DNA of 33,479 nucleotides from Verrucomicrobiota bacterium (GCA_026397725.1 JAPLUI010000390.1:1-33479), one strand, 5' to 3'; counted from the first letter of the stretch, positions 32,001-33,255 are shown. The notes: a model not told the origin generated them from the letters alone. Made by a program: numbers and translations.

Positions 32001-32827
32001 GGGCCGGCGCCATTCCGGGTCTGATAGTAAACATCGGTGAAAGCGACGTTGTTCCAAACCGTCGCGCCGTAGCCGTTGGGTTGGCCCAGATCCTGCAGAT
32101 GCTGGTACTCGTCCACCGGCAACCCCTGCTGATCGAAGTCATGCGGGTCGAGATAGGTCACTTGATCGACCGCAACCCCGAACGCCCCCAACCGCTCCAC
32201 GGCCTCGCTGGTCACGGCCGCCCCCATGCTGTGGCCGATGAAGTGCAGCGGAATGCTGTTGGCCGCGCCCATCTGCGGATCCACAAAGTTGAGACCCACC
32301 AACAGATTGAAAAGAGCATCTCCCGCGGCATCCCCCCAGCCATCTCCCATTTGGCTCGCCTCCCGCGCCCAATCAAACAACAGCACCACCTCCCCCGAGG
32401 ACGGATGCAGCGGATCATAATCGCCGGGCAGATCCGATGTCAGATCAAACCCGCCCAAGGCCCCGTCCGCAGGAATGTCGTAGTCAAGCAACCACGCCTG
32501 ATCCTGCCCGTTCCCCGCGTCCGCCTTGTCGCGAATCGCCACCGCCATGGCCATCAGCGAATCCCCCGACCCGCCCGGCGGCTGAAATCCATGCGTGACG
32601 ACCGTCACCCCCGTCACATTCTTCGCCACCTGGCTGACCGGATCATCCGGAAACAGATCCGCCACCTGCGCCACCGACCAAAGATCGTTCTGAACATTCA
32701 AGAACGGGGTATCCGGCTGCGTGCCTGACAGCATGACCCGGGGTTCAAGAGCCTCGAGAAACATGCGGGCGGATAATCCCGACGGAGCTGCTTTCTCGCG
32801 AGGAACTGGCTTCGGTGTGGTCTTCAT
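5048..32827 (-). CDS. Giant multidomain LEPR-XLL surface protein, about 9,259 aa
   Basis: This is one intact frame of about 27.8 kb for a protein of roughly 0.9 MDa. I start it at 32827 (MKTTPKPVPREKAAPSGLS), which places LEPRVMLSG at residues 27-35. The frame is open to 32977, but that 50-residue basic extension looks non-coding. No classical signal peptide is present; the LEPR-XLL motif is typical of the N-termini of giant exported proteins in Planctomycetota and Verrucomicrobiota. Order of parts: lipase-like domain (about 45-345), PG-binding-like (728-772), hook-IN-like repeats, beta-rich region to about 2,800, RTX main block (2,855-3,703), RTX islands with PPC-like modules (to 4,780), FG-GAP (4,940-6,056), ELWxxDGT-like (6,245-6,670), LRR (7,070-7,312), golvesin-like (7,312-7,480), calcium loops, SBBP-like (7,730-8,140), PKD (8,185-8,860), and a C-terminal module with a dockerin-like motif (8,864-9,087). 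It is probably a calcium-rigidified surface or extracellular structure; substrate and partners are unknown. Confidence 0.95.
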   Translation of the reverse strand: MKTTPKPVPREKAAPSGLSARMFLEALEPRVMLSGTQPDTPFLNVQNDLWSVAQVADLFPDDPVSQVAKNVTGVTVVTHGFQPPGGSGDSLMAMAVAIRDKADAGNGQDQAWLLDYDIPADGALGGFDLTSDLPGDYDPLHPSSGEVVLLFDWAREASQMGDGWGDAAGDALFNLLVGLNFVDPQMGAANSIPLHFIGHSMGAAVTSEAVERLGAFGVAVDQVTYLDPHDFDQQGLPVDEYQHLQDLGQPNGYGATVWNNVAFTDVYYQTRNGAGPVNALVPGGRPIPGAFNYWVTEQQDADQRVDGDLPANDDHVPLLDDGDDYGVLDFAGDHSFIWNRFYLSSVTGTPITDPTPVNGGAAITDLGFAFSRLAGGESLRPAPTIFQDEAGELPQDHRYTDATLKALNDGLVSTVDGMTKEQLENLKSAPQWEPGTITNGDFGSVGSQTMPGLSKLMIPGWSHDGGGGDGITVGNALLLTPGQSQAHNRVWVPEGAAAVTISVKRASGLSGYSFAPVQLEAWLGDQVLGVRTVSLVPGDPQTTLSYAIPASLQGESAAISFRVTGTSASSTAGVLLDNLALAGDFHDRVVVSGRTDELIEIDVVAAAGAVAGTVYQRPVFSAASGITTKEDRRGNWTLYQDGQAIGKLLFPAGEGETFEATGKLYFAAAVGDGLAADTSSTSHGFQGGMVFAVESTATDGTVKTWQVSLGVMPGSVQAMPGAVSAGAGQLEVARVQQRLNFLGFTATDGTVLEVDGMLGPLTQSALQKLQAMVVAGALPGNGVLVGAATFQVTLGTGAAVPVTVAAGASNETPAQLVARINVAIQGLAALVRNPGELDLAKRVPKVQAILLDGRLVFVTHSEAIGQTLTVSAGAASTAATVLGIPLAGSTGTTGIPVSGMMDEATAMRLTEPLKDPLGTLRPGDLVKLEEGVSSLQQWLARLSEYEQLAQGVPILGRVLSSAESAVGVESGQLATSLGKLLDLDQQLNKFLSKTIGGIVEAAKSATLTVADLRTFLYGTGGLETPAGPDATDGGTTVGSSLVSKPVPGLALVASQDLLTIPIRLEGHTLADLPVYLTDAFDQLGFAFDSQVLMRADAGFTLDIVLCIDRTALSPADGVSLEIKKFNVDLTAGVVDLDAQARLGMLGVAVANGSLTVQVAADIHSKDVGAKLTLADLTSKPLGSLVDLGISSSSVAGNLPLTVSAGITGLSAQAGGCITIAANDLFDDSPPDVQLIAEPGEAVFRLGDFGQVRMEDLAAALDDIGTWAGGFGAVASAGNALALTSADALSGLVDFGAVFADAIGSFLRDSQGALQFSTLQALNAHLAQQNGAIKSVRFEGGQLLLDIDISRTVVDQTLALDLSKLSGKFQAGFTLAGDGGTLLADLNGGRGVTRVAGNPAFGGNDFRITARSGTTWDLSLNGITTLAQLRTLVGTATGGAVVMEFDVANERLLLRDKTIDSGELLVTPLNGSSAVLSGSGLGLIRMDANGDGAPEGASARSEGGQQVVLGSRLGLNPALDVNGRLGMQATVGFDLNRLGAGFALALNTSLSALNGGDGVRRFTGTADASGTDFIIRDRSGASYPISLDGISTVSGLAAAIQTATGGKVTLDIDATEKRLLLRDHTVGTGELWVTPANGSFASLAEVGLGLMRVLVDDGSISGAGVSADGSVLIGATVHGDQLGDHVFMEDAKFSADLVMAAENFNAIARFGFVDLGVTGADGRAEVHFGIQQEPGDQLTLSGLAAGLGVGSGPDLLTHFTTPELTGSAHFELPVAVRGNLGSLSLGAQAAITLDLADITKPGLAEIHLNSDAAELLSFETVGKAAVQQGLGKLAEYFAQVGNLGVLSQKLPGIDQSICDLLDLDTFITKLQTRIAAANASTAQEMAELLVTEIQDLLGGSQVPSVTTGFLDTLKGPSLEFDLGFSYDLSRNLPFEMDLQLLGIDGVGSLASAGSGSVFLDLLAQAHLVIGIDLSDPLHPQAYIADRSTVDVSGSIHGQNLYFNTAVGPLGVFVGTTATPAVLAWDADGAGPSTAPASMRLSILDRNGDGRHYLNEVTGLVNDSQLDITAGIFDANVPIYFPTATNQIGLIGMHIDDFSDFLHPFTPATYLDFSAAVNSLPDLSLNLGAIRDGWGGFMDLLDGAMASGVFDLNLPLIGDTLKDVGGFVTDLHNALGLLTVPDVPHLQQALYDFLGTGNRHWLKDLTSIGAGVGAPLVADGYITNDDIVVVRNSADDVAFRIRLGQDVALIDKQVAFDLGLDNLGIEVDGKVQVKLGFLFDLTFGVSKTKGFYVETGGADEFQLTLDVGIPGLVAQGKLGFLNMTAKDDAAHPSGYAGGFFVDLKDSNDADTLLTIDELRHTPVSDLFDARFVSTKDVSVNLNLEAGFGPGTGMPSILADFKLTWDLDGAVADGVLGSPAIEFNNVRMKLGEFFTNLVAPIVGKIKQVTAPVQEIVDILTTRIPVISDLMRRDVTPLDLAELFGVDDARNYISAIQKITGPLSHIPNIGPDSTISFGDFSLADFGVSDLRDVNGLQSVDFTNFLPSEAEEQAFNEQMTAKMMADSPVAGHFLQETKDVGGTGFAFPLFEDPTLAFQLLLGKNVDLFTYDMPKLQATFDFFYRSVVPIFPPFPIYPFIGGGLQVAADFNFGYDTEGLRRFAGSGDYSDILQGFFVGDRVDGVDVPEVTFDAALYAGAELFLPAWPLSISAGVGGGIFAGIDFNLHDDNNDGKIRFDELGRNLAVSPINIFDVSGTLDARLFAYAKVDLSLPFHDVNLLDVWKDIVNIRLLDFNLPHVDTTPQVAIQDGGNLNLLLDQHGDDRFQILPGSTADEVIVKARGIEQTFSGVARIIGLAGAGNDYIEVDSRVQVFAELDGGAGNDVLIAGMGGSLLTGGAGNDQLTGGSGADVLDGGVGADVLSGGGGNDRLTGGDGADRLLGDAGVDDLDGGAGDDYIDGGSGDDLLKGDAGNDSIIGQDGNDVIYGGLGNDRVDGGRGNDTVYGEDGDDTIFGGEGGDTLYGGAGIDTIDGGLDGDWIFGEAGNDLLLGQGGNDEIHGGDGNDEIRGGGSSDSLYGDSGNDLIFADVDENGGGADEIASVHVIDGGEGDDVIYGGVGSDTIYGGVGSDRIIGNHGADTIYAGVSATGGGNAADVNIIFGDRIDGTEPALPNSMDDVIYGDIGHDLLYGGQGADHIYGLAGDDEIDGGSGADFIDAGAGNDMVSGGDDDDEITGGLGADTLSGGLGSDLIWGDAPVFTRAEMLAAGFDQLGVAPIITAGLSMDGVLDDQADRIDGGTGIDWLFGGGGNDTMDGGADGDYLDGGIGQDYLLGSGGRDLLRGGSGNDTLHGGDGIDLLYGGTGDDLLFGDAGEANGLLVDGALRQTLYGESGNDYLYGFAAKGVADLGTEALLLGDALYGGAGNDWLYGNIRQEILDGGAGNDYLTGDGLAGPNYATNLQAATAGAADLLIGGSGNDQLFGGGGDDELRGNADSDWLEGQGGSDQLFGGAWNDFLILDSNPAYSPNDKDVFDGHGSTATGDGTDDNATDILYVLGTDQSDHIEIGQNAASPTDGGVDTTQLRFRFDGNRIIDVKWRDTDGVPRIEQIYLAGLGGNDTLGFVAQDDATMHQLDVSALASRTNDWIGVIDGGAGNDTLTGSAGRDQIDGGQGSDTIYGMGGDDRLWGDRGNTLATDRDTIYGGQGNDDLIGNSNMGGSVGANVLSAWSMDPGTPGSPYYGVFVDPRGALHDTSMRREDLGAISTLAEATGLGLVDASHVDHLWFNLDSLKAANSPLTLERTAGQGQVRMEIYKIQVGADGLPLFYSDGTPVTDASSVGTIQTVDGVTSVSLDLHTLTQTGWYDMRVSAADGNFAAADYRIGVTINNRSDAGLRTLDLTYHLEDTGLNRVLGGLGNDTLAGGTGLDFLYGNGGNDSLVNSRGEALELGGAGMATGTDQENAWKTYAKSTDKVWYFGGSNADDKINVDFVTEPGLLEGHHLITRLTGNDGNYTFSAQVRLDFSATDSQGRFVWNPLATQINQSGLAAANPEDRADALATAISSEELASLVRLPAEGDYLAIIIDAMGGNDTVTVGPTVQRTVWIDGGDGDDTIRILTGNAILVDETEKQVIDGLVRRNDTAALAYQLGSDSGTRLPLSGTTPIDSSIQFRGLTLDNPEDVDWYSLPLAAAPKQGDLLRVTGVSRQDALILEVYDPTTYQEGQTNTPLATRSAANGAAMIDLGQIDYGAGGPPAGLLIKVYANQIPTIYDLEVVIAATPDATETGDGNGSPDQAYSLGDLPSYREITGLELGGPADVDWYSFDLAYPSLTKWVGTAAPPANGRLATDTAFDLAIGDQAFVKVTVTAAATSTNTGLTDLIADLNAALTLAGFSTTSEVQAQASPDGMLMLVSKDLSAKPLRLKAAAGNSLNLPPSMVDCVCETYAGTPAAASGFKVELFSGDGTTLLRSSSFVGNIARLDLSGVAGPAFADGPVMIKVTGNSGGRYSIMPQVGVVRTGANASLDLSGIRMVDAGSSLLVNPLGRRDVIIGGKGDDILQGGPGEDWIFGGDGNDVLTGGNDSQFGDLLFGGAGNDRFQIVPDQLPLLTGSRTQTYVPTFADLLVGGPGDDEVIFWGGDVDQAGLSIPDHVAVRYNTVLGRYEFAAKQWDEALQRFAVEDGSSLTDPTYALSYSFFQTRDLEGFVIETRGGNDEVHAEPGYRFAGSDAEWGMAAGAGQQGAGLLGLTIRGGDGSDVLLGGAGNDRIEGGAGVDVIQGGGGCDYLDGGTGADYVEGFEGGLPDLSEIASASDGQSDNNVPSRATFLNIDWTNPVVNGLQIGGVNDAVDWYFFTAPPAGTKWQGQDRAWLTQNMISVTGVTDSTKIHLFAAYDGQPGEGIQVVPLDAATGVPDFYLLRVDQNGASAGTYQISFKPATTPVVGRTTAIDPAAADKVVTPNAPAEDTRLVALGDLDHDGHEDFLISEFTAAGSRFFRLLYGSADAQQTVSTTSPLLMPPGTGSVIWAHGDFNGDGYEDLAALHYGAAGITPAVEVLLGGASRLAGTVDVMRQADVRLTGFGTLASLSLAVPGDLNGDGYDDLVVGDASADSDAGAAYVFQGSNQWKRNPGLLNADFSTPAGAAGLDGFITTGIAHASSVQVPGSTVPSSPYSLYFGDESTGTYDVGVATGRASVRVDLTNVSPDPNAVITLSFRYFLQTEGDYDGQTPIYDKADVVLENVTGMAPGTSLKVASSHTSGGAADTSATGLVEGLSSGQWRTYQVQLNAGSLLANSFRGSFDLVFKFDSGDNVKNNFSGLHIDDVSVQTVLNKPTTSAIKISGAAGDGLGAQVAGAGDFNGDGRTDLAILSTNPSAGLVVIPGAATLVNGTAFALRVLQASLPAGSLVTLRPAGDVNADGLGDILLSRSDNNIAGTYLLFGRSSYQTTPGVIALNAGNGVSSPEVYLAGLPSGLFSLGNLDGRPGDELGRTDWEGWDQPMAANTWGKNYEEIGQLYSIGAAPGGSNAAALSAFYTDQFSQPDLVLRQGHPLFRFNGSSDRSLLTPNLLVAVDGGVALQDGFGNSAVRFFNAEGVQDNPILPPDTYSDPDNLHVYDLAPPLSSTAIAPTGTDLSKPNPSLGDSSGLVGAPLSGQLTDPTQPGQNLGGFQSVGDINHDGFEDYFVSPVSADGAAKSSYLVFGPMPSDGVIGIEQRADVKFDFGSGYLRVAGGHGDFNGDDYEDLVILKSVAGSTDLTIYIYSGAALTGGAVPSTLPAAPPAPWKTLTLAGSGLTAANPFEGQILDWDGDRIADLFTTVQGGTSAGYLYRGTTLGGASPTKLTIGRNGDAATRFRAASVGDVNGDGKDDLLLSNLGSAAYLMLGGATADFNLPATFGVAGRKIDISTLASGSLASGVFTLGDMNADGFDDFALVTSTTSASPVPGRVDDKVTVFFGAASIGTAASLLPRFQVMRAGSLASGRSAELLPAAGDFNGDGRIDLAVMKTERVSGTLADGTVFLFSNPGAWTAGSVVADLGAADRVIGSAGAGGIVDGMNVSPNLDLNRDGVADLVLAVSTADRTLGGFTKDTGLLHFVYGRALDGLPGTANSAAVLANRSVFGSETLVDPATGQPVVFLRGIAGAGSDGAWFTFTTMGDGLPGNLIRLDGQPTGVSNLFASASGSVAANNTGISQGAAGTPLTVGGLTDRSAFLDFDLSAYLAQVGGGIDNVRLHLDYTTSATASLSATALGDAMAGSVEMAVNGVPYRFFVAPDTGGTSRLWMSAGTLATTFSPQAFVAGFPSTAVMSGFVAAAGGSIYFATGTPTPTLWKFTPATMAISQVATGATLSGMQNPLTLSDGTVLFTSSGATKLWAINSAGLLVEVTPAGGATNLSSLAVKDNTAYFAATTASTGTDLWKYTAAGGAAKFADMPIADANVHDIVIAGPDVFFVANKALSNPRVYRVTASGTTGVPSEIAGSYTAPSKLASASLTDISGTSQYLLFDATDVTTPASPILNVLHGYAATGMASAVAFSGSGTTGKITTGSTDPLVLGAVGNNLFVRGRSVGSLDPLGIDRLYLITKSQFTAGVNLVPVEGTGSLRTIVKNPLNFQTVVQADGQPYLYFSAADDVGSQRLWKLDAAYPTSDGQRLFESTNLVKNLGSAVVAGKIVTLGQSVMFAQNNQLWTSDGVAEASQLLRYNGVATGGTFRLSFNGSLTQEILWSADNTVLAARIQTALSALPTTAGGGVAAVTPYTPAGAYDPQLASGERGFLIRFGGTLAASQQNLLTADLADLTGANPVIFSSGIYRSGTQQLADKLGVTLNATLLDGEGDNTFDLTDSARTAPAGYTNSYFLPATGQVHGVDLDVSSLVRDALAAGRTRVTLRLDLPGAAADALTLSITAPVAGTSSLAPGTRIDETATTSLRLATRETGFRFDVFDAQGNVLAENSSLQDLRWADAGKYFVRVSQTGLNAARGVTSITQSAGTTTVVSAGHGFRVGEVVELSGGTGDGAGYNGAFRITAADANSFSFAVRADLPAVVSAPAGIAARLGYALEISPPKAGQTRELYWNTDRDFFVADASDIATNVTPRSGLTGHAAVALDPLITAVNMPDAALRVAIAKALGIPMQLVGGVPQFAVPVHASDLAGITSLDAGSPGTRTLGAYSGRIADLTGIEYLTNLKQLNLSDNDLVSSDLAALVPGLRGSGRELQGQLGLAGLESLTLDSVGAATTALSASAWTSLATLTQLRHLSLDGNSISSLDADGSALTASDALAAVTDLRLLSIDSRDTVTGSLADLTGLAGLDNLTWLSLRRQSISDISPLLGLDALKQVDLNYNKIRESSALAGEQLLDNDWVGASGSGFSASGAWIRNLQTEDSAVGGDYLYALPKSLTTLDATASWEFSSLPDGTYQILVNYVDAENRASNAAFSLSTRKGGLADYTPQSQVLVDQRLPGNTAAGLDSRLWRSLGEVTIENGDNELLLGGLRVSLSNIADGIVVADAIRIVRTDVATPEQVDLRQNPLSNLSLDAYGPALGTKLANDPATGIQGAGLLVSANPTGPSFGALATSNVPRYVAAIGAYDTGVNVNGFAKWEARATFGTLSVNGAGQLILNTTSIGSAQIQLTIWDGNPTLSGQPEGRSKEILLNVHVGESASYGIVFDDLDADGARNAVESFVDLNANGVYDVDETFVDLDADGVYDAAESTVDGRQVWVDKNSNGLADAGEWTATDANGEFVMTGLQTNSRYDISEQLPTDGNWAVSPLWARLLDGDGDQQEITAVQVDALTGDLLVTGLYSGIDVYFAGHLLLPTLVTNGGNTPATANKDVFLARLSSTGVLRWVKTVAGTSALSDVAGSVTIAPDHSIYLTGSFAGTATFATGKALTSNGSTVSDAFVAKYAADGTVLWVQKYGGTGTDTGKRILANASGVFLTGEFSGTFTPPGGTGTALTSLGSSDLFVAKLDASNGNATWATRVGSLNSDSVGGIAGDASGNLFLAAKSNNDHVVLIKFDTSGGVVSQADVTSTVGTSIAGGVVVGSDGIYVTGAQNGQAFLIKRSLDGASQLWRRDFGGTATTDNAGFQVVLDAAGNPVVSGRFSGSMTIATDVAPATLVAAGSAGFTDGFVAKFLAPTGSLAWAKAAGAAGADEASALAMDANNNVIFGGFATGQTSSLPLVISERASSVSLPFVGTAANKAGFLVRFDEAGSLLPNVATPILTGIELANQKRLNIGGNLTLNEGASQLFTMAIEDDLLPLQGSLTQTWTVDKWNEETKTWDGLVSTTGPSLNQSFVARGLYRVSATVTDSTPRVWKDVTFVSVLNVAPLAQAPASITLPEGEVHAFIGTALFTDPGQDIDRYEVQVLGVTGKVEESFQFVPGPTTPFSYDFLRKTPGTYTVRITAIDADGASALYQTTVTVSPLTPVVTLNPVPVLEGQAIELDAFNFFNAAPAADTYSYLWTLKNPLGLIIATGANRTFSLLPPDNGSYQLTLRVTDEDGATSGDVSAVLAVGNVAPVVHLGADRLAVEGDKVLFNARPGIEITDAGLFDTVASYLWSVTRNGTPVTTGLSGQTTAAFEFTPPDNGIYQIRLTVTDNFGAGAFDELDLTVANALPTVTVGADRTANEGQTVVFQAPPRAELDPGSGDVLTYLWSVTRNGTAVTTGISGQATPVFSFTPSDNGDYAVALQVTDDDGGSAGDSLDLMVLNVAPTVNLGADLTVVEGATRTWNATSPTVVDPGGSGENLTYLWQLYQVNSNGSTELLVASADPSFTQTFPDDGFFRLCLTVTDQDGASGSDEINIRATNTAPLGTLSGPLLGAAGQVLLLDGTWTDLAADRVTASARVFKDGLRVADVPVVVNADGTYAFGYLTLLPGAYQFQVTLRDEDGAATTLSHSTQVKSGVLDRNLFYNNSVFDGNEAAANAADDAAIALDKEALRPGGQAGFENYSGYSRGLNGLMIDIAGLANAGAIDWSDFEFKVGNSDFPASWAAAPAGQISVRVGAGTLGSDRISVVWADGAIQNQWLEVRVKANADTGLAVDDVFYFGNAPGETNSPPLAPGATFAVVDELDRLATAAHPSGYLSPAGITNPYDHNRDGRVNSFDTAFSRDHATTPATALRVINPAAPVVVPSPALQLIPVVPNAPVLATLANPELAGTVPELQAPPTLSPPSGDVPSVSQEAVATALDSTDDLGTAPAHSQDSDPASLRRMVAHLPAAEADLAKAAKRPELQWLQANELEFLQQREAGDPLVFPEAGTRLRQVASETRVPESLGEVSASLAPKAWAHFSKLLNRLNL
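5565..6235 (-). other. C-terminal surface module with dockerin-like calcium motif
   Basis: Residues about 8,864-9,087 begin RNLFYNNSVFDGN and AADDAAIALDKEAL, continue through WADGAIQNQWLEVRVKAN and DDVFYFGNAPGETN, and end with NPYDHNRDGRVNSFDTAFSRDH (about 5680-5615) and TALRVI. I recall this arrangement from planctomycete surface proteins, where two dockerin-type calcium loops are usual. Here only the second loop is canonical; the first position (VVDELDRLATAAHP) has lost most ligands. After it comes a Pro-rich and then helical tail of about 170 residues without any sorting signal I recognise. Confidence 0.7.
6240..8270 (-). other. PKD-type Ig-like repeats of the giant protein
   Basis: Six or seven PKD-like beta-sandwich repeats lie here. 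Typical cores are NVAPVVHLGADRLAVEG, VASYLWSVTRNGTPVTTG, LTYLWSVTRNGTAVTTG and IYQIRLTVTDNFGAG. Neighbouring repeats are very similar to each other, so this part probably grew by duplication. PKD domains act as spacers and protein-contact modules in surface proteins. Confidence 0.9.
8400..9945 (-). other. Calcium-loop linker and SBBP-like propeller repeats
   Basis: Residues about 7,627-7,710 string together D.D.DG loops (FDDLDADGARN, VDLNANGVYD, VDLDADGVYD, VDKNSNGLAD), as in SdrD-B-type or calcium linkers. From about 9640 to 8400 follow SBBP-like beta-propeller repeats: VFLARLSSTGVLRWVKT, DAFVAKYAADGTVLWVQK, DLFVAKLDASNGNATW and DGFVAKFLAPTGSLAW, with SIYLTGSFAG between them. Confidence 0.75.
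10390..11610 (-). other. Leucine-rich repeats followed by a golvesin-like domain
   Basis: From about 11610 to 10890 the protein has internalin-type leucine-rich repeats: LTGIEYLTNLKQLNLSDNDL, LTQLRHLSLDGNSI and LGLDALKQVDLNYNKI. From about 10890 to 10390 comes a golvesin C-terminal-like beta domain: LLDNDWVGASGSGFSASG, then ASWEFSSLPDGTYQILVNYV and VADAIRIVR. LRR domains usually mediate protein binding. Confidence 0.75.
12820..14090 (-). other. ELWxxDGT-like beta-propeller of the giant protein
   Basis: Residues about 6,245-6,670 contain repeated blades with LW or LWK ends: GGTSRLWMSAG, PTLWKFTPA, TKLWAINSAG, TDLWKYTAAGG, QRLWKLDAA and NQLWTSDGVAEAS. The last is close to the ELWxxDGTxxGT signature. 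The region is probably a propeller used for binding; the ligand is unknown. Confidence 0.65.
14660..18000 (-). other. FG-GAP / integrin-alpha-like repeats of the giant protein
   Basis: About a dozen repeats carry the calcium loop D.(N/D).DG.(D/E)D with flanking strands: GDLDHDGHEDFLI, GDFNGDGYEDLAA, GDLNGDGYDDLVV, GDFNGDGRTDLAI, GDVNADGLGDILL, GDINHDGFEDYFV, GDVNGDGKDDLLL, GDMNADGFDDFAL and GDFNGDGRIDLAV. They would build one or two calcium-bound beta-propellers. A non-propeller beta domain (about 17500-16900, with RVDLTNVSPD and HIDDVSVQT) is inserted within the series. Confidence 0.9.
18490..21140 (-). other. RTX islands alternating with PPC-like modules
   Basis: Further GGxGxD runs lie at about 21130-21040, 20600-20530, 19250-18990 and 18650-18490, about 14 repeats in all. 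Between and just after them are three segments with the DVDWY core of bacterial pre-peptidase C-terminal (PPC)-like beta domains: NPEDVDWYSLPL (about 20330), GPADVDWYSFDL (about 19920) and NDAVDWYFF (about 18330). The alternation suggests duplicated RTX-PPC units. Confidence 0.7.
21718..24262 (-). other. RTX calcium-binding repeat block, about 55 nonapeptides
   Basis: Residues about 2,855-3,703 are an almost continuous series of GGxGxDxU nonapeptides (for example GGAGNDVL, GGDGADRL, GGSGDDLL). I count roughly 55 by eye. Such repeats form a calcium-loaded parallel beta-roll and fold outside the cell, where calcium is high. The block supports export and calcium-triggered folding. Toxin activity is not implied. 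Confidence 0.95.
24440..30465 (-). other. Hook-IN-like repeats, helical segment and long beta-rich region of the giant protein
   Basis: Three segments resemble the flagellar hook IN motif: about 30465-30180 (FQVTLGTGAAVPVTV, QLVARINVAIQG), 28640-28430 and 28130-27925 (the latter two with GISTV..LAAAIQTATGG and RLLLRDHTVGTGEL). A helical, probably coiled stretch lies at about 30100-29780 (KLEEGVSSLQQWLARLSEYEQL, LDLDQQLNKFLSK). The remaining residues, to about 2,795, are mostly alternating short strands such as VDLDAQARLGMLGVAVANG, in the style of long repetitive adhesin stalks. Calcium loops appear at about 26715-26670 (DRNGDGRHYLNE) and 24668-24630 (DDNNDGKIRFDEL). I could not assign most of this region to a family. 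Confidence 0.5.
30510..30645 (-). other. Peptidoglycan-binding-like segment of the giant protein
   Basis: Residues about 728-772 read LEVARVQQRLNFLGF, then VDGMLGPLTQSALQKLQ. This follows the PG_binding_1 pattern (Q.RL..LGY, DG.FG..T..AV..FQ). It could anchor the protein to the cell wall, although such repeats also occur in non-anchoring contexts. Confidence 0.65.
31795..32690 (-). other. Lipase-like alpha/beta-hydrolase domain of the giant protein
   Basis: Residues about 45-345 show the landmarks of a lipase-type alpha/beta hydrolase. VTVVTHGFQPPGG resembles an oxyanion-hole strand. IGHSMGAA is the nucleophile elbow with Ser200. VTYLDPHDF supplies Asp227 and AGDHSFIWNRF supplies His334, in the family order Ser-Asp-His. 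All three positions were derived from codon coordinates. The substrate is unknown; an esterase or lipase activity displayed on the surface is inferred. Confidence 0.75.
32723..32749 (-). other. LEPR-XLL motif of the giant protein
   Basis: Residues 27-35 read LEPRVMLSG, inside MFLEALEPRVMLSG, after a short basic/Pro-rich lead of about 21 residues. This signature recurs at the N-termini of very large surface proteins in Planctomycetota and related phyla and supports the start at 32827. It is thought to be tied to export; the mechanism is not visible here. Confidence 0.9.
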
Positions 32828-33179
32828 GGAAAAATCACTGGGGTGGGATCGGTGCCGGGGTGCCGCTTCATCATCATCTTGGCCGCAACTCTGCCCGCTG
32901 CATCGAGATCGCTTGCCTCCCGCTCTGGAAAGCGGGTGGATCCTCAATGTCCGCCAGCCACGAAGCATCCCCGGCACCTGCGTGTCGACCGGGCGTTTGA
33001 CGTCCTGCGGGGGAGGATCTTGCTCTCATGATGGTAATGGTACATGCTCACCCCCTTGCCGCAGGGGGGAGAGCCAAAAAATGCGCAATCGACTGCGGAT
33101 TATGCTGACCTCATTGGACTCGCCAGGAAAACTATTTGCTCCATTTCGGACCGCAAGAGAATTCTCGGGAATTTTTTCG
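32828..33179. other. Intergenic region upstream of the giant gene
   Basis: About 350 bases with no gene I can support. The minus-strand frame of the giant gene is open for 50 codons here (to 32977) but encodes a basic, Cys-containing stretch with no family signs. The bases before the ATG (GTGATTTTTCC) have no Shine-Dalgarno sequence. I see no promoter strong enough to call. An inverted repeat at 33046-33074 is listed separately. Confidence 0.6.
33046..33074. repeat. Imperfect inverted repeat
   Basis: GCTC-A-CCCCC (33046-33055) faces GGGGG-GA-GAGC (33064-33074) around an 8-base loop. On the plus strand an A-run follows; on the minus strand the matching T-run precedes the hairpin. It is therefore not a standard intrinsic terminator in either direction. 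It may be a dispersed palindromic repeat. Confidence 0.55.
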
Positions 33180-33188
33180 ATAGAGGTA

Positions 33189-33216
33189 GGGACGGCGCAT
33201 TGATTTGCGCCGTCCC
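33189..33216 (-). ncRNA. Group II intron domain VI-like hairpin
   Basis: The arms GGGACGGCGCA (33189-33199) and TGCGCCGTCCC (33206-33216) are perfectly complementary over 11 bp around a 6-base loop. The hairpin lies a few bases 3' of domain V and 9 bases before the proposed intron end, as domain VI should. The candidate branch-point A is 3' of the stem. Confidence 0.75.
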
Positions 33217-33222
33217 CCCCCC

Positions 33223-33255
33223 GAACCGGACGGGCGGATCTCCCGCATCCGGCTC
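33223..33255 (-). ncRNA. Group II intron domain V
   Basis: On the minus strand this 33-base element starts GAGCCGGATGCGG and ends CCGTCCGGTTC. The outer arms GAGCCGGA and TCCGGTTC pair over 8 bp, including one G-U pair, and the inner GCGG pairs with CCGC around a GAGAT loop, with a CCG bulge on the 3' side. The AGC triad near the 5' end is in the expected catalytic place. Confidence 0.85.

Noticed and set aside
31367..32728. Long plus-strand open frame (453 codons) opposite the lipase-like domain; similar long plus-strand frames at 4162-5058, 7172-8278, 12563-13669 and 25118-26221
   Set aside because: The translations are rich in Arg, Gly, His and Pro with no domain or signal peptide, and each lies antisense to a well-supported coding region. 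They are expected by-products of GC-rich sequence.
32828..32977. 50-codon N-terminal extension of the giant protein
   Set aside because: Basic, Cys-containing sequence without family similarity; the start at 32827 places LEPR-XLL at the usual distance from the N-terminus.
33046..33074. Intrinsic terminator upstream of the giant gene
   Set aside because: The T-run lies on the wrong side of the hairpin on both strands.
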